Assembly (NCBI RefSeq): GCF_037975245.1 | Contig: NC_092563.1 | Span: forward strand, 5,581,501-5,645,500 | DNA length: 64,000 bases | Reading direction: 5' to 3' | Source of the DNA: Apostichopus japonicus | Lineage: Eukaryota > Echinodermata > Holothuroidea > Aspidochirotida > Stichopodidae | Part shown: positions 54,051-64,000 of the stretch, in pieces | Layout of the letters: every line of letters begins with the position of its first letter | How positions within the stretch are numbered: position 1 is the first letter of the stretch | Translations under genes and position numbers: made by a program | Notes under the pieces: generated by a model | Told to the model about the DNA's origin: nothing | Seen by the model: the letters and a program-made list of their open reading frames with translations, nothing else | Database searches by the model: none

Positions 54051-55125
54051 ATACAAGTCATAATAAGTCCTATTCTGTCCTTTAATTTACAGATCTATAC
54101 AAAGAAGCCTTGCTGGTGTTGTTTTTCTTTTTCTTTTTGTAATTGAGGGCGTTCATCAAATTCAAAAGTAGCTTCCCGCTATAGAGCGTGTTACGTGGTG
54201 TCAAATGATAAGATTAAATTTTATTCGATACAAAATGCGGAAAATATAATGTGTATGTCGCCAGAATTTCGTCGTTTTGAGAGACAATTTTCTTTATAAA
54301 AGTTTACACTTTCTAGTGAGGTTTTATGGTTGAATGCTTCGAAAACTGCACAAATACATACCGTCATGTTTATCACGGAATTTGTTACAAATACATATTA
54401 CTTCCGGTCCACTTCCGCTCTTTCATCTCTGTAGTTACATACACTAAGTAAGTCGAAAGGTGATATATACTGTTAAAAACAGAAGGAATTTGTTTTGGAG
54501 TCCCATGCCTGCGTAATTTGTTCCCCAGGACGAATAAAGGAAATATGCATAATGGGCGGGATTTGTGACTTTCGATATGATTAATCATGAGACATCACGG
54601 TTTGTCCAGCCAGTTTGGACAATTTCCTAATGCTAATACCTCTATATACTGTACTCCAATTTCATGCTCTCAAATTAAGCACTGGTATTGTCAGTACAAA
54701 CATTGATCTGATAGAAGCATGCTACTCATATACTGACAATACGAGTGCTCTGAAGCGGGACATGGCACTAGAGATATAGAATTCTACCTCCATCAAACTT
54801 AACTTCGGAATTACATGATGAGATTGCACAATCGATCAAGCTTCAGAGTACACAAGAGATGACGTACTTGCCGCATTCTCTTCTCTGCAGCTTTAGAATC
54901 TTGCTCTATTGTGTATTATGCCTATTGTGTGTGCTTACTGAACGGATAGCGCTAAGCTGATAGCTGTATAGCATTATAAATACTTTTTAAGAAAAAGTCG
55001 CCCAGGAAAGAACCTGGGCACGAAAACCAAACTACCGAACGACTGATCCGCTCTCAACCCCAGTCCCCTTGCATCGGGACTGTGACTGTGTGATCATCGT
55101 CGGGTGTGCATCACCAGGTGCGTAT
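54051..55125. other. No gene seen
   Basis: No convincing exon, RNA gene or duplicated block. Confidence 0.35.
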
Positions 55126-55154
55126 CCAGGGGGGGCGTTGGGGGCGCGCGCCCC

Positions 55155-55282
55155 CCGGGTAAGAAAAAGAGAAGAGAAAAAAGAGAAGAAAAAAGGAAAA
55201 AAGAGGGGAAAAAAGAGGAGGAGGAGAGGAAGGAAGGGAAAAGAAAAAGAAGAAAGAGAGAAAAAGGAGAAAAAGAGGGAGT
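55155..55282. repeat. Purine-only tract (~125 nt)
   Basis: After TCCAGGGGGGGCG...CCCCCCGGGT, the plus strand is almost purely A and G (AAGAAAAAGAGAAGAGAAAA and so on). Confidence 0.9.
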
Positions 55283-55629
55283 AAAAGCAAAACACGAAGA
55301 CACCGGGAAGAGAAAGAAGAACGGTGACATCATTACAGCGCTGAATGGTAGCCAGTGACGGATCAATGATTTCGTAAAAGTGTGACTCACCCTACCCCTT
55401 ACACCGACAACTTCATTTTTTGACGTTTCCATTTTCCTCTCTCACTAATGATCTATATATATATACTATATATGGTCTATCATAACGCGTGTGTAGAATT
55501 GTGCTATGAAACCAACTGTGGCTGGTCTTGAACTCGACCGTGTCGTCGGGGAACATGACGCATTTTGGGATGGGGTCGACCGCCTGCCCCCCCCCCATCA
55601 GCATTTTTTTTTAAATGATATCGCTAAGT

Positions 55630-55850
55630 AATTTCAAAATAGAAAGTGCTTAGAGGCAACTTACAAGGCCTGGGAAGTGTCATTTCCAGCGATCTAGGGA
55701 GTATCTTTACTCAAAAATTTTCTGTACGCTACGCGCCAACCAGTGGTGGCGCTCCGCTTAGATAGTGTCGAAAGCGCCCCTTCAGACCATTCTCGCCACT
55801 CCTGACCAATACCCCTAGCTCCGCCACTGCCGCCGCGCCTCCTACGCCTA
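55630..55850. mobile_element. Dispersed repeat family B, copy
   Basis: CGATCTAGGGAGTATCTTTA, CGCGCCAACCAGTGGTGGCG, CTCCGCTTAGATAG and CCAATACCCCTAGCTCCGCC, colinear with 17440-17600. Confidence 0.75.
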
Positions 55851-56369
55851 TGTGTGTAGTGTTCGGTTTCGGAAATATCTGCTATTTTTTCATTTCCTTC
55901 AACCAAGTTTCATAATAGCCGTTATAACAGTTTTTTAATATTTGTACACCAATAAATTAACTGTGTCGGAATTTTCGAAAATTTCTGACCAACATTCTAC
56001 ATCACACTTCCCGCTACTCGTGCAATTTTGACCGGTCTGTTAGGGGTTGAAGGAAGTTTTTTCTGTATTGGTTGTCCATAGATGAAATTTTGTACAACAT
56101 TATGGGTATGTTTTGAAGTGAGTTTTTTCACGAGAAATGTGAATTTTCAAATTCTGAACAAATATGGGGCTTAAAACCTTGAAAAGTGGGGCTGACGGGT
56201 ATTGTGGGCCGCGACGTAGAATCACCTACAAAAGCAAAGACCCACAGGAGATGCGATCAGGTCGAACATGATGTGTGCCGGGTTGACAATCTTCAAAAAG
56301 GTTATGGATGGAAAAAAAAACTATTATGAAATACTTGGTTCTCAGGCAAAAAGTGTACATCTGGTTGGT

Positions 56370-56518
56370 CATTTCAAGCCCGAGAAGTGCCGTTTCCGGT
56401 GATCTGGGGGGTTTCAAAACAAGAAATTTTCTTGTACGCTGCGCGCCAACCGATGGTGGCGCTCCGCTTAGATAGTAATTCGCGCCCCCCGGGTTTGAAA
56501 ATCCTGGATACGCGCCTG
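56370..56518. mobile_element. Dispersed repeat family B, copy
   Basis: GAGAAGTGCCGTTTCCGGTG, ATTTTCTTGTACGCTGCGCG, CCGATGGTGGCGCTCCGCTT and CCTGGATACGCGCCTGA. Confidence 0.75.
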
Positions 56519-56539
56519 ATCACCATTCCCCTCGAAAGG

Positions 56540-56579
56540 GAACAGATACTACACATGATCTTAGCCAAAAGGCTGAGCA
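56540..56579 (-). ncRNA. U2 snRNA 5'-end fragment (pseudogene-like)
   Basis: Read on minus: CTCAGCCTTTTGGCTAAGAT then CATGTGTAGTATCTGTTC. This matches the U2 5' domain, including the GTAGTA branch-point recognition element, at nearly every base. The extreme 5' bases are altered, and after CTGTTC the U2 sequence stops and is replaced by CCTTTCGAGGGGAA. No Sm site or stem IIa follows, so it is probably a truncated retrocopy or the head of a U2-derived SINE. Confidence 0.8.
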
Positions 56580-57339
56580 TTATAAATTCAAAACTTTCGG
56601 CTGATTAGAGCAAGAGACTTAAGCCACGCAGTATTTGGCTGACGTTGGCTTTAAGTGAAAACAAAATTACACAAGACTTCGGCAGCCTGAGCCCAGAAGC
56701 AATGGCTAAACACCCTAAAGGTATAACGTTGGTAAACTATACGTTGCTTGAGACTGACTTGGCATTTGGCCTATTCTGTCAGTGATATAGTACATTGTCC
56801 CCCCCCCCCCAACCGTGGGTTTTCAAACAACACTGTGTTGGGAGCAACTGAGCTGCATGCGAGTATAAGTTGTAGTATAGTAAATTAACAGTGTCCCCCC
56901 CCCCCCAATGCACGTTACTGTAATAATTATAGGAAATCCACGTGCATGCAGTCCTACCGTGTTTATGTAAATCTGAATGGTTCACAGATATTTATGAAAT
57001 GGCTGTAAATGTGCGCCCTCTATTTGCTTCTTTTATTATCACTATGAACACTTATGAACAACAGTACTATTGTTCTTACAATTATGAAGTGATTAATACT
57101 TCCAGAGAAAGGTCTTTATATTTTGTTTCTTCTGGAACCTGCCCATTCCATCGGGCTCTGAAACTTCACTCGAAGACCGCTTTCGTTTCTGCGGTCCTGC
57201 CTTAGACGTAAAGACATGGTTGAATGTTTAAATTCTCGTATCACTTGTTTGATAACGCTTAGTTCCAACATGGTTCCAACATCAATGCCATGTTCCCTGG
57301 TCACCAACATTCTTTTTTGATATGTCGCATAACCAAGGG

Positions 57340-57610
57340 CGGCGGAACCGGGGGGGCACGTGCCCCCCCCCCCCCACTTTTCCTCAGGTTAAAAATGTGC
57401 CCTTTTTCTACATAAAAATTGAGGTGTCTTAAGTTAGCAAGAGGCCAGGGAACCAGAATGAACAAGGCTCGGGAAGGGCCGTTTCCGGCCATCTGAGGGC
57501 ATTGTAAAACCAAAAATTTTCTTGTACGCTCCGCGCCAACCGATGGTGGCGCTCCGTTCAGATAGTCGTGCCTTTACAACTTTGCAAATCCTGGCTACGC
57601 CCCTGACTTT
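57340..57610. mobile_element. Dispersed repeat family B, copy with poly-G/C block
   Basis: Poly-G/C edge at 57345-57376, then GTTAGCAAGAGGCCAGGGAA, GGGCCGTTTCCGGCCATCTG, ATTTTCTTGTACGCTCCGCG, CCGATGGTGGCGCTCCG and CCTGGCTACGCCCCTGA. Same subfamily, opposite strand, as 23065-23215. Confidence 0.75.
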
Positions 57611-58104
57611 TAATGAATTTCTGTGGGTCAAACTCAAAGCTATTTCGAATGGAAAAAAATTGTTAAGATATTAACAAGAAATAAACTCTAATTCGGAAGA
57701 TTCCTACATTAGCAACTAGCATGACTTCACCTCATTCTGTCTTCAAAGAAAACTTGTTCCTTGTTTCCCAATTTGCACATTGGATATTGCAGTGCTAGTA
57801 TGCATATTTTCCTTGAGGGTGGGGGGGGGGGGCGTTGATGGAGTGATGTGTATACGCAAATAAGATAATACAATAAGAGTTATAAAGGGTACTAAATATC
57901 AGGCTGCATCAGTCCAATCGAATTTCTGCAAAGTGCCCTTTGATGTCGGTGCCCCCCCCCCAGATTAAAAGTGCTTCCGCCGCCCTTGCGCATAACGGGA
58001 GAGGAGGGACTGAGAGAGGGTACGCTCGAATAATTTTATTTACAATTCTAACGTTGGTTGTATTATTTCTTACTCCCCCCCCCCCTTTTTTTTGTTCGGT
58101 TGGG

Positions 58105-58505
58105 TTCCTGTCAATGGTACCAGCACGTACCAACCTATAGTTTTTTTTTAACAGCTTGGCCATTTCTGGTTCACTAGCTGGCTACTATCCAAACACACAC
58201 AATGCGTCCACCCCACGGATGTAATAGGTTGAAATAGTGGACTATCTCGTATAATTTCTAATAAATGCTGGGCAGTCGTTGATCTTTCGTCGGTTGAGTG
58301 CTCCGGTGTGAAGAGAGTTGATCTGTTGACTTGATTGCCTGTCAATGGTACCAGAACGTACCGATCTGTTCTTTACTTTTAGACAGCTTGGTCATTTCTG
58401 GTTCACTAGCTGGCTACTATCCAAACACAATGCGCCCACCTCACGGATGTCATATATTGAATATTGAGGACTATCTAGCGTAGCTTCTATTAAATTCTGG
58501 TCAGA
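58105..58505. repeat. Tandem duplication, ~232-bp period
   Basis: CCTGTCAATGGTACCAG, CAGCTTGG(C/T)CATTTCTGG, TTCACTAGCTGGCTACTATC and CACGGATGT occur twice in the same order, at about 58107 and 58339. Confidence 0.8.
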
Positions 58506-58677
58506 GGTTAAAAAAGCTAGTTTTATTTACATTTCGTTTGAGGTATGTTGACGTTGACTGCCTGTGCACTGATATGCTTGATAGTGAAAGGAACATATTC
58601 CGACTCTGTCATTTCTTGATTATAATCTAATAGTTCGTGAAGAAATTTCTTCCTAAAGATTTGGGATCGTTAGCAAG
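58506..58677 (+). promoter_or_regulatory. Possible promoter and 5' UTR exon of the secreted-peptide gene
   Basis: A donor CAAG|GTATGT at 58677/58678 could splice to the acceptor TTCTACTTTCAG at 59809, which precedes the coding exon at 59891. Start of transcription is not visible. Confidence 0.35.
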
Positions 58678-59809
58678 GTATGTATCACAATATTGTTTTT
58701 ATAGATAATAATAAATATGTAGCCTGTGGCCAGCCAGTGATTAAGGCTAACACTAACAATTAGTACGTACGTACCGCGAACGCCAGTACTGTAGTAACAG
58801 CCAGGTGTTAGCCCATTCAATTGCCAAAGTTAGGCCTAGGACCTGTACTAGTACTAGTGCTGGTGTAGCTTTTTACTGGGCCTAGGTAGTGTAACTGTAA
58901 ACCTGCGTAACGGAATGAATTTGTAGATCTAAGAGCCATTTGACAAAGTAAGTGATTTTTCATTGTACTGCTTTTCTTAAAATCCCATAGCAATGTATTT
59001 CTAAAGTTAGCATCAATAAGTTAAATGAAACTTGAAAGCGCAGGAAACCAGGCCTTTTCCATCTTTGGGAAAGTGACCAGAGGGCAAAATGACCTGAGGG
59101 GGAGGCTTACCAAATCCTATGCACTGGGGCAGTGAGAAAATGTTTTCGTTTTGCTTCTGGTTAACACAAGGGATAGTTAACTCTCTTTGTTAGGATATAC
59201 AATTTATGTATTTTCTACATGAAATCATTTTATTAATCACATGATGTTGTTTTAAACAATTCTGCAAAGGGGGGGGGGGGACAAGAGTTTTGAGGTGACC
59301 CGCACCCTCTCATGTAAATCAAAAAAGGAAATTTCCATATTGCTGTCGCATGTGGTTAATATGAAAAAATATTGGTAGATGAATCCTTAAAAAGTGTCAT
59401 TTTAATAGTAACATTTTGGTACCATCTGAAAATAATTAAAAGTTAGAGTGCATACTTTAAGGATTCTTTTGATATGATCAGATGCTAGATTCCAATTTTG
59501 CATTCTGTATACATTTGATTTAAAGAAAGGATAGTATCTAGAGAATAAAATGTTCAAAATCCAATCAAACTTAGTTTAAAACTCTCATGGCTCCTTGATG
59601 AAATTCATTTCATAGACAGAATTGATCCAAGACACACAGAAAAGTTACATACTCTTTTTGAAAGAATTTTCTCCATTCATGTTAATGAGGAAACTCATTT
59701 ATTGTGTGCAGAAAAATTAATAGTATATTTGAGATACTGTTTAATCAGCTTCACCATTGTAGTATCCCTTTTACAAATTTGTTTTTTTAATTTTTTTTTC
59801 TACTTTCAG
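58678..59809. other. Probable 5' UTR intron
   Basis: Nothing else recognised; an 11-G tract lies at 59270-59280. Confidence 0.3.
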
Positions 59810-59970
59810 TTCCAAAGAAGAAGGTGTGACTTAGTACAGTAAAATTCTTGTGTGTCACCTGTGAGGTGATTTTTCCAATGTGCAGAGAGAATGGAGTTTT
59901 CTGCAATAATTCTGTCATTTCTGATGTGCTTTGCTGTAGCACAAATCAGTCCAGAGGAAGAAAATGCTGG
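59810..59970 (+). CDS. Signal-peptide exon of an unrecognised secreted protein
   Basis: After a strong acceptor at 59809 there are 81 nt of leader, then ATG at 59891. The frame reads MEFSAIILSFLMCFAVAQIS and then PEEENAG, a textbook signal peptide with a likely cleavage near VAQ. The exon ends GG|GTAAGTC in phase 2. An upstream ATG at 59878 opens an overlapping out-of-frame ORF of five cysteines. I do not recognise the protein. The mature part must lie in later exons; one candidate is 60417-60498. Confidence 0.65.
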
Positions 59971-60416
59971 GTAAGTCCCTCATTTGAAAGCATGCTATAA
60001 ATTTGCCAAAATGTTCACTGGCTTTACTAAGAATTCTGATGTGTCACCAAATGTTAAATATTTGTCTCAAAATAAGTCAATTAGTGGTTTTAAAGTCTCA
60101 ATGTGTGTTTGCCGAATTTTAACTTCGACCTTTCCAGCTTACTGTCCTAAACGCTCGGTGAAAATAACACTGTTCTATGCAAGTTTCATATTAATAATCA
60201 TTATTTATATTGAGTTATCTGTCGTTAAACATTTTGAGCTGAATGAAATTCGCCAGATTTTTTAACAAGTTAGTAAATTCTACAAACTGCAATCAAAATT
60301 TGCAAGCCCTGCCCAACAGATCATGCGCCAGTCAAATCTCTCTGTTTTGATTATGACCGTTAGGCTTGTATGCTAGCCTGTGTTAGGTCCATATTTGAAT
60401 TGTATCTTTCTTTCAG

Positions 60417-60498
60417 TCTTACCGATGTAGCTTGCAAATTTGTGTCATTTCCTGCCATTGCAAGGGATGAAGAGGTGTTTTCAGACGTTCCTTCGTGA
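60417..60498 (+). CDS. Possible second and last exon of the secreted protein
   Basis: Acceptor TATCTTTCTTTCAG. Joined to the previous exon it completes glycine and reads LTDVACKFVSFPAIARDEEV then FSDVPS and TGA. The whole product would be about 53 residues with one cysteine in the mature part. Phase match is one in three by chance and the open stretch is short, so this is tentative; larger downstream exons outside the window are equally possible. Confidence 0.35.
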
Positions 60499-62935
60499 AA
60501 TTGGGTAAAACAAGTGGACGATTTGAGTATATAGGTAACATTTATGTAATGAACATGCTGTTATGGGCGGTCGTAGTGAATTGACGGTAAATCGTTTGCG
60601 CCATAAGGGCAACAGAAAATAAATTTCTTTTCTTTGATTGCGATAGCGTTTCTCCATTAGACCCACCTGGTCAGAGTGCATTTAGAATAAGAAACATTGA
60701 ATCTGCTTGGGAAGTTTGTTTTCCGAAATTCATCAGCAAACACACATTGAGACTTTAAATGAATTGCAATTGAAGAAGCTGTTTTATCTTTTTACTCGGA
60801 AGAACTTTAAAGCTCTTATCAAACCTTCAGGATACATTTATACCATGGTATGTATAAACTGTATAAATAGCATGAGAAGCACAAACTGTTAAACTTACTA
60901 AAAGCTAACCTAAGTAGAGATTTACGTTAGAAATTTAGAATCAACAAAATTGTAAACTCTGGGTCACAAATCATAACGTGAGCACGAGCTTCACATGGTA
61001 TCTGAAAAGGTGTTAGTACAGCCTTGAGGTTCTCTCACTTGGTAACCAGCTGAGCCTTGCTGTATTTTGAGAGTCCTTCATATGTTAACCTTCCTACTGT
61101 AAGGTTGTTTTTGTATTAATCTTGTACAAACATTTATGAGAAATAAGTTTGTAATTGAAAAACTCAAATTTGCTAAAAAAATGAGCATTGTGATTGTATT
61201 ACGTAGTTAACCCCAGACAGTAATAAAATGGATGAAAATCCCTGAGCCTGTATGTACATTGTGTATGTATACAGTATACAGAAGTTAAGTTTGCATTTTG
61301 AATTTGGCACAGTCTGGTGGTTCAAGTACATCACAAAAGGACCTACTCAATTCCACCAAAATCACAAAGTAACCGAAGGTCTGCTCTAATGATTTGGAAG
61401 AAAACACTCACAAAACAAACCACAACAATTACTTCTAAGCCCACAAAAGTAGTTTTAACATGTATACAATAGGAAGAAGACACAGCTACAGTAGTAGTCC
61501 AGGTTGTATTTCTATTTGAATGTTTGGAAAAGACCTTTTAAACATCTGCGGCTCATCAATGAAAGTAGCTGGACTACTTAGTCTAACATAGAGACCATAA
61601 GGTCAGATATTTAGGTGGAACACAACAGTCAATTTTTAGGAAAACATTTTAATATGGCCTCATGATATAACAACATCTTTACATTGCACATTAAAAATTG
61701 ACGCTAGAAAAATAGTGTTGTACTAAAATCAATGGTTGTTCTTGTGCAAATGAAGTTAATAACATTCTAACAAACGAACGGCACACACCACGCACCAGTG
61801 TTTGAGTCTGGATAGCTAGTCCTAACATTAATAGGATATGTAGCCCTTATATGCATGCATCAGTTAGGTGACCTTGTAGTATTGAACTGACCTTGGTGGC
61901 CAACATTAGTAGTTGTGAGAAATACACACTCAAATGCCGAGACGTAATTAAAAATAAATTGTTATATCCAACGTGTTTGTCTTCTTTGTGTTGTTCCAAG
62001 TCCCAAAAATCCTTACATAAAATCATAGTAGCTTGGATTGGGGGTAGAGCAATTTATCGTATTTTCTAGGGAGAGGGTATTACAATAACACGTGTAGGAA
62101 TATTCTCCATCTGGGGAAAAAAGTTGTTTGTGTTAACAAACGAATTGCTATATTATCGTCAATTAGCACGTTAAACAGTAAGCAATTCTCAGATGAAAAT
62201 TGTAAGTTCATATTTACTTGTGCTGTCATTTATACAAGTAGTTTTCTTGCTGACGAGGTGATTGGGATGACCCTGAATGTATTATTTTTCTGAACACAAA
62301 CTTGAACGTGAACTTTGTGAAGTACAGTACTTTAAAAACACAATACAAACGATATGTGTCCGTGATGTTAACACTTAAGAAAACTTATCACAAACACATC
62401 ATTTCTTTTCGCCATATTTACTTCAGTTGAGTTAACGCGGATAATAAAAAGAGAGTCATGAAGAAGACAGTCACATGTCTTGAATTAATTCTCTCTATTT
62501 TTACCCTTTACTACAATTGAACTAGACTTTGACTGAGCTGTTGTTAAAGCATAAAAAATATGCATCCTAGCAATCGGGACACCTCTGAGATTTGCAATGT
62601 TTTCATTGCAATTCGGGAGGGGAAAAAACACGTTTTTGAGCCAGATTAGGTTTTTTCTAGCCAAAAGAAAAAAACTTTTTTAGTTTTCCCAAAACTGTGC
62701 AAGCTTAGCTGAGACTTTTGTCTCAAAACCAACAGGCAGTATTCTTGTATGCCCAGTGCAATGAAGCTTTCTAATGATAACTTAATTTGTTGACTTGTGA
62801 CAATTTTACACTTTATCCTTTTATTTCTATGTATATTTACATATACTACTATTTTTAAATTTTGTTATCTTTAATATAAACGGTTGTATGTGCGAGTACG
62901 TAAATTCCAATTTTGAAGAAATAAAGTTTTACTTA
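60499..62935. other. No gene seen
   Basis: AT-rich sequence; AATAAAG at about 62920 could be a poly(A) signal but no exon supports it. Confidence 0.35.
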
Positions 62936-62940
62936 CTAAC

Positions 62941-63060
62941 TTAATTACTTACCTTCCCTAACCTTACCCTACCCTACCTTCTCTTACCTTTCCTCACCCT
63001 ATCTTATTCTACCCTACCTTACCCTACCTACTGTACCCTACCTACTTACTTGCTTGTACA
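62941..63060. repeat. Degenerate CTTACCCTA-type simple repeat
   Basis: Repeated ACCTTACCCTACC and ACCTAC variants on a C/T/A-only strand. Confidence 0.8.
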
Positions 63061-63270
63061 TTAACATTAACATACAGTATGTAGGAACCTACACCAAGGA
63101 GCTGATTTCATCATCAAGTTAGCCTTAAAGGCTTGCATTCTAGAGATATAATTATTTAATGTGTAAATCTTGATAATTGGATCAGTTATAGAAACAGCTT
63201 GCTACAGTAGTTTTCTTTTCTAATTCACATTCGTCATTCATCAGGACTGAAATGCTGCCAAAAGTTATCC

Positions 63271-63659
63271 TTAAAGGCATTGAAGACTCGCCCCAAACCG
63301 CGTGCGGCCATCTGAAAAGTTAACTTTCTGTTGCTTGCAAGTGACGTTTTGTTCGTGTCGCTACAAAATGCAGACAGTAATGAAACGTGATACTGTACCT
63401 TAATGGTTATCTTTAGCTGGACCTGAGATGTCCATCGCTGTATCGTTTGTACACTGTGCTGTGGGTATTGACCGCAGCTGTATGTACTGACCGTACATTA
63501 TGTCTAATTACCCACGGTAGCAAGCTGTGTGTGTGTATTTTCTGGGATCGATGGTGGTGTTTAACACTGCTGTTACACCTCATACGAAACTACTGTACAG
63601 GGTAGGTCAAATTACCGGCATAAGAAGTTTCTTTTTGCGCGAGTCTTCACACCCTTTAA
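63271..63659. mobile_element. MITE family 1, copy 4 (opposite orientation)
   Basis: Starts TTAAAGGCATTGAAGACTCGC and ends GCGAGTCTTCACACCCTTTAA. Internal sequence is the reverse complement of copies 1-3. TTAA at both borders. Confidence 0.88.
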
Positions 63660-64000
63660 AAACTTATGGTGGTTTAAAATGATCTTGTATCGAATGAAGT
63701 GATTTGTGCAGGAACTTGTTAATTTTTGAGCACCAAATGAGTTTGGACTTAAAACTCTGAGAACCACTGACATTATACACATGTGCAAACCTTGCATAAT
63801 TTTCCTGAACATTCAGGCATAAAACTACAACTCCATACAAATGATGCACTTTTAAGGTTTCAATACTAAGGGTAACTCAGATGTTTCTGTTTTGAATTGT
63901 GGTCGATGTACAGTGTCCAGTAAATCAAAACTTATGATTTTAAATGTTTTCCCGAAAGGTCGTGAGGGCAGTATTGAAGAACTTAGCAAGCATAGACTAC

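Noticed and set aside
53183-54146. Several overlapping ORFs with repeated KHTANYSSFSRCPKNSQHI
   Set aside because: They arise from the 83-88-bp tandem repeat, which reads open in more than one frame; unit lengths are not multiples of three, so no single protein is maintained.
55032-55432. Lys/Glu/Arg-rich and Phe/Ser/Leu-rich ORFs
   Set aside because: They are the two strands of the purine tract, not genes.
56540-56579. Functional U2 snRNA gene
   Set aside because: The match stops after about 38 nt, with no stem IIa/IIb, Sm site or 3' box.
62941-63060. Telomeric repeat remnant
   Set aside because: The units are ACCCTACC/ACCTTACC mixtures, not a regular CCCTAA array.

Overview
The window is animal nuclear DNA. 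It has spliced genes with long introns and canonical GT/AG junctions, and it is dense with short inverted-repeat transposons, tRNA-derived SINEs, broken non-LTR retrotransposons, TA microsatellites and poly-G tracts. Gene content and repeat style suggest a marine invertebrate deuterostome. An echinoderm, perhaps a sea cucumber, is my best guess, but the sequence alone does not prove it.

Four genes can be supported. (1) A NIPSNAP-type gene occupies the left third on the minus strand. Exons at 21115-~21275, 6424-6610, 3537-3698 and ~1748-1909 join in phase and encode most of the two NIPSNAP repeats; the 3' end is at or beyond the left edge. (2) EIF6 lies on the plus strand at 29188-34323. It is complete: seven coding exons join into 245 codons, the length of human eIF6. 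(3) A secreted CAP-domain protein with an EGF-like module is on the minus strand at 39218-45015. Six exons were found and the 3' end was not. (4) A signal-peptide exon on the plus strand at 59891-59970, behind a probable 5' UTR intron, starts an unrecognised secreted product; an in-phase exon at 60417-60498 may finish it. Weaker candidates are an orphan terminal exon at 10471-10694 (+) and a small acidic ORF at 28019-28222 (-) with a PYQFEP motif, divergent from EIF6.

Much of the rest is repeats. A 2.9-kb array of a 42-bp unit (7231-10135) lies inside the large NIPSNAP intron; it stays open for 988 codons without any ATG and contains an internal 32-unit duplication. Three families of inverted-repeat elements carry TTAA at their ends. 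One copy is split by a second element flanked by an 8-bp target duplication. A 5'-truncated LINE at 36164-36834 has a perfect 24-bp target duplication and an intact reading frame, so it is recent. Two older LINE ORF2 relics lie at 47.4-48.4 and 49.2-51.1 kb. Families rich in poly-G/C recur from 13.7 kb to 57.6 kb. A 5' U2 snRNA fragment sits at 56540-56579.

The genes have no evident shared pathway: a mitochondrial-type protein, a ribosome biogenesis factor and two secreted proteins. No CRISPR array, bacterial operon or convincing functional tRNA/rRNA gene was seen.
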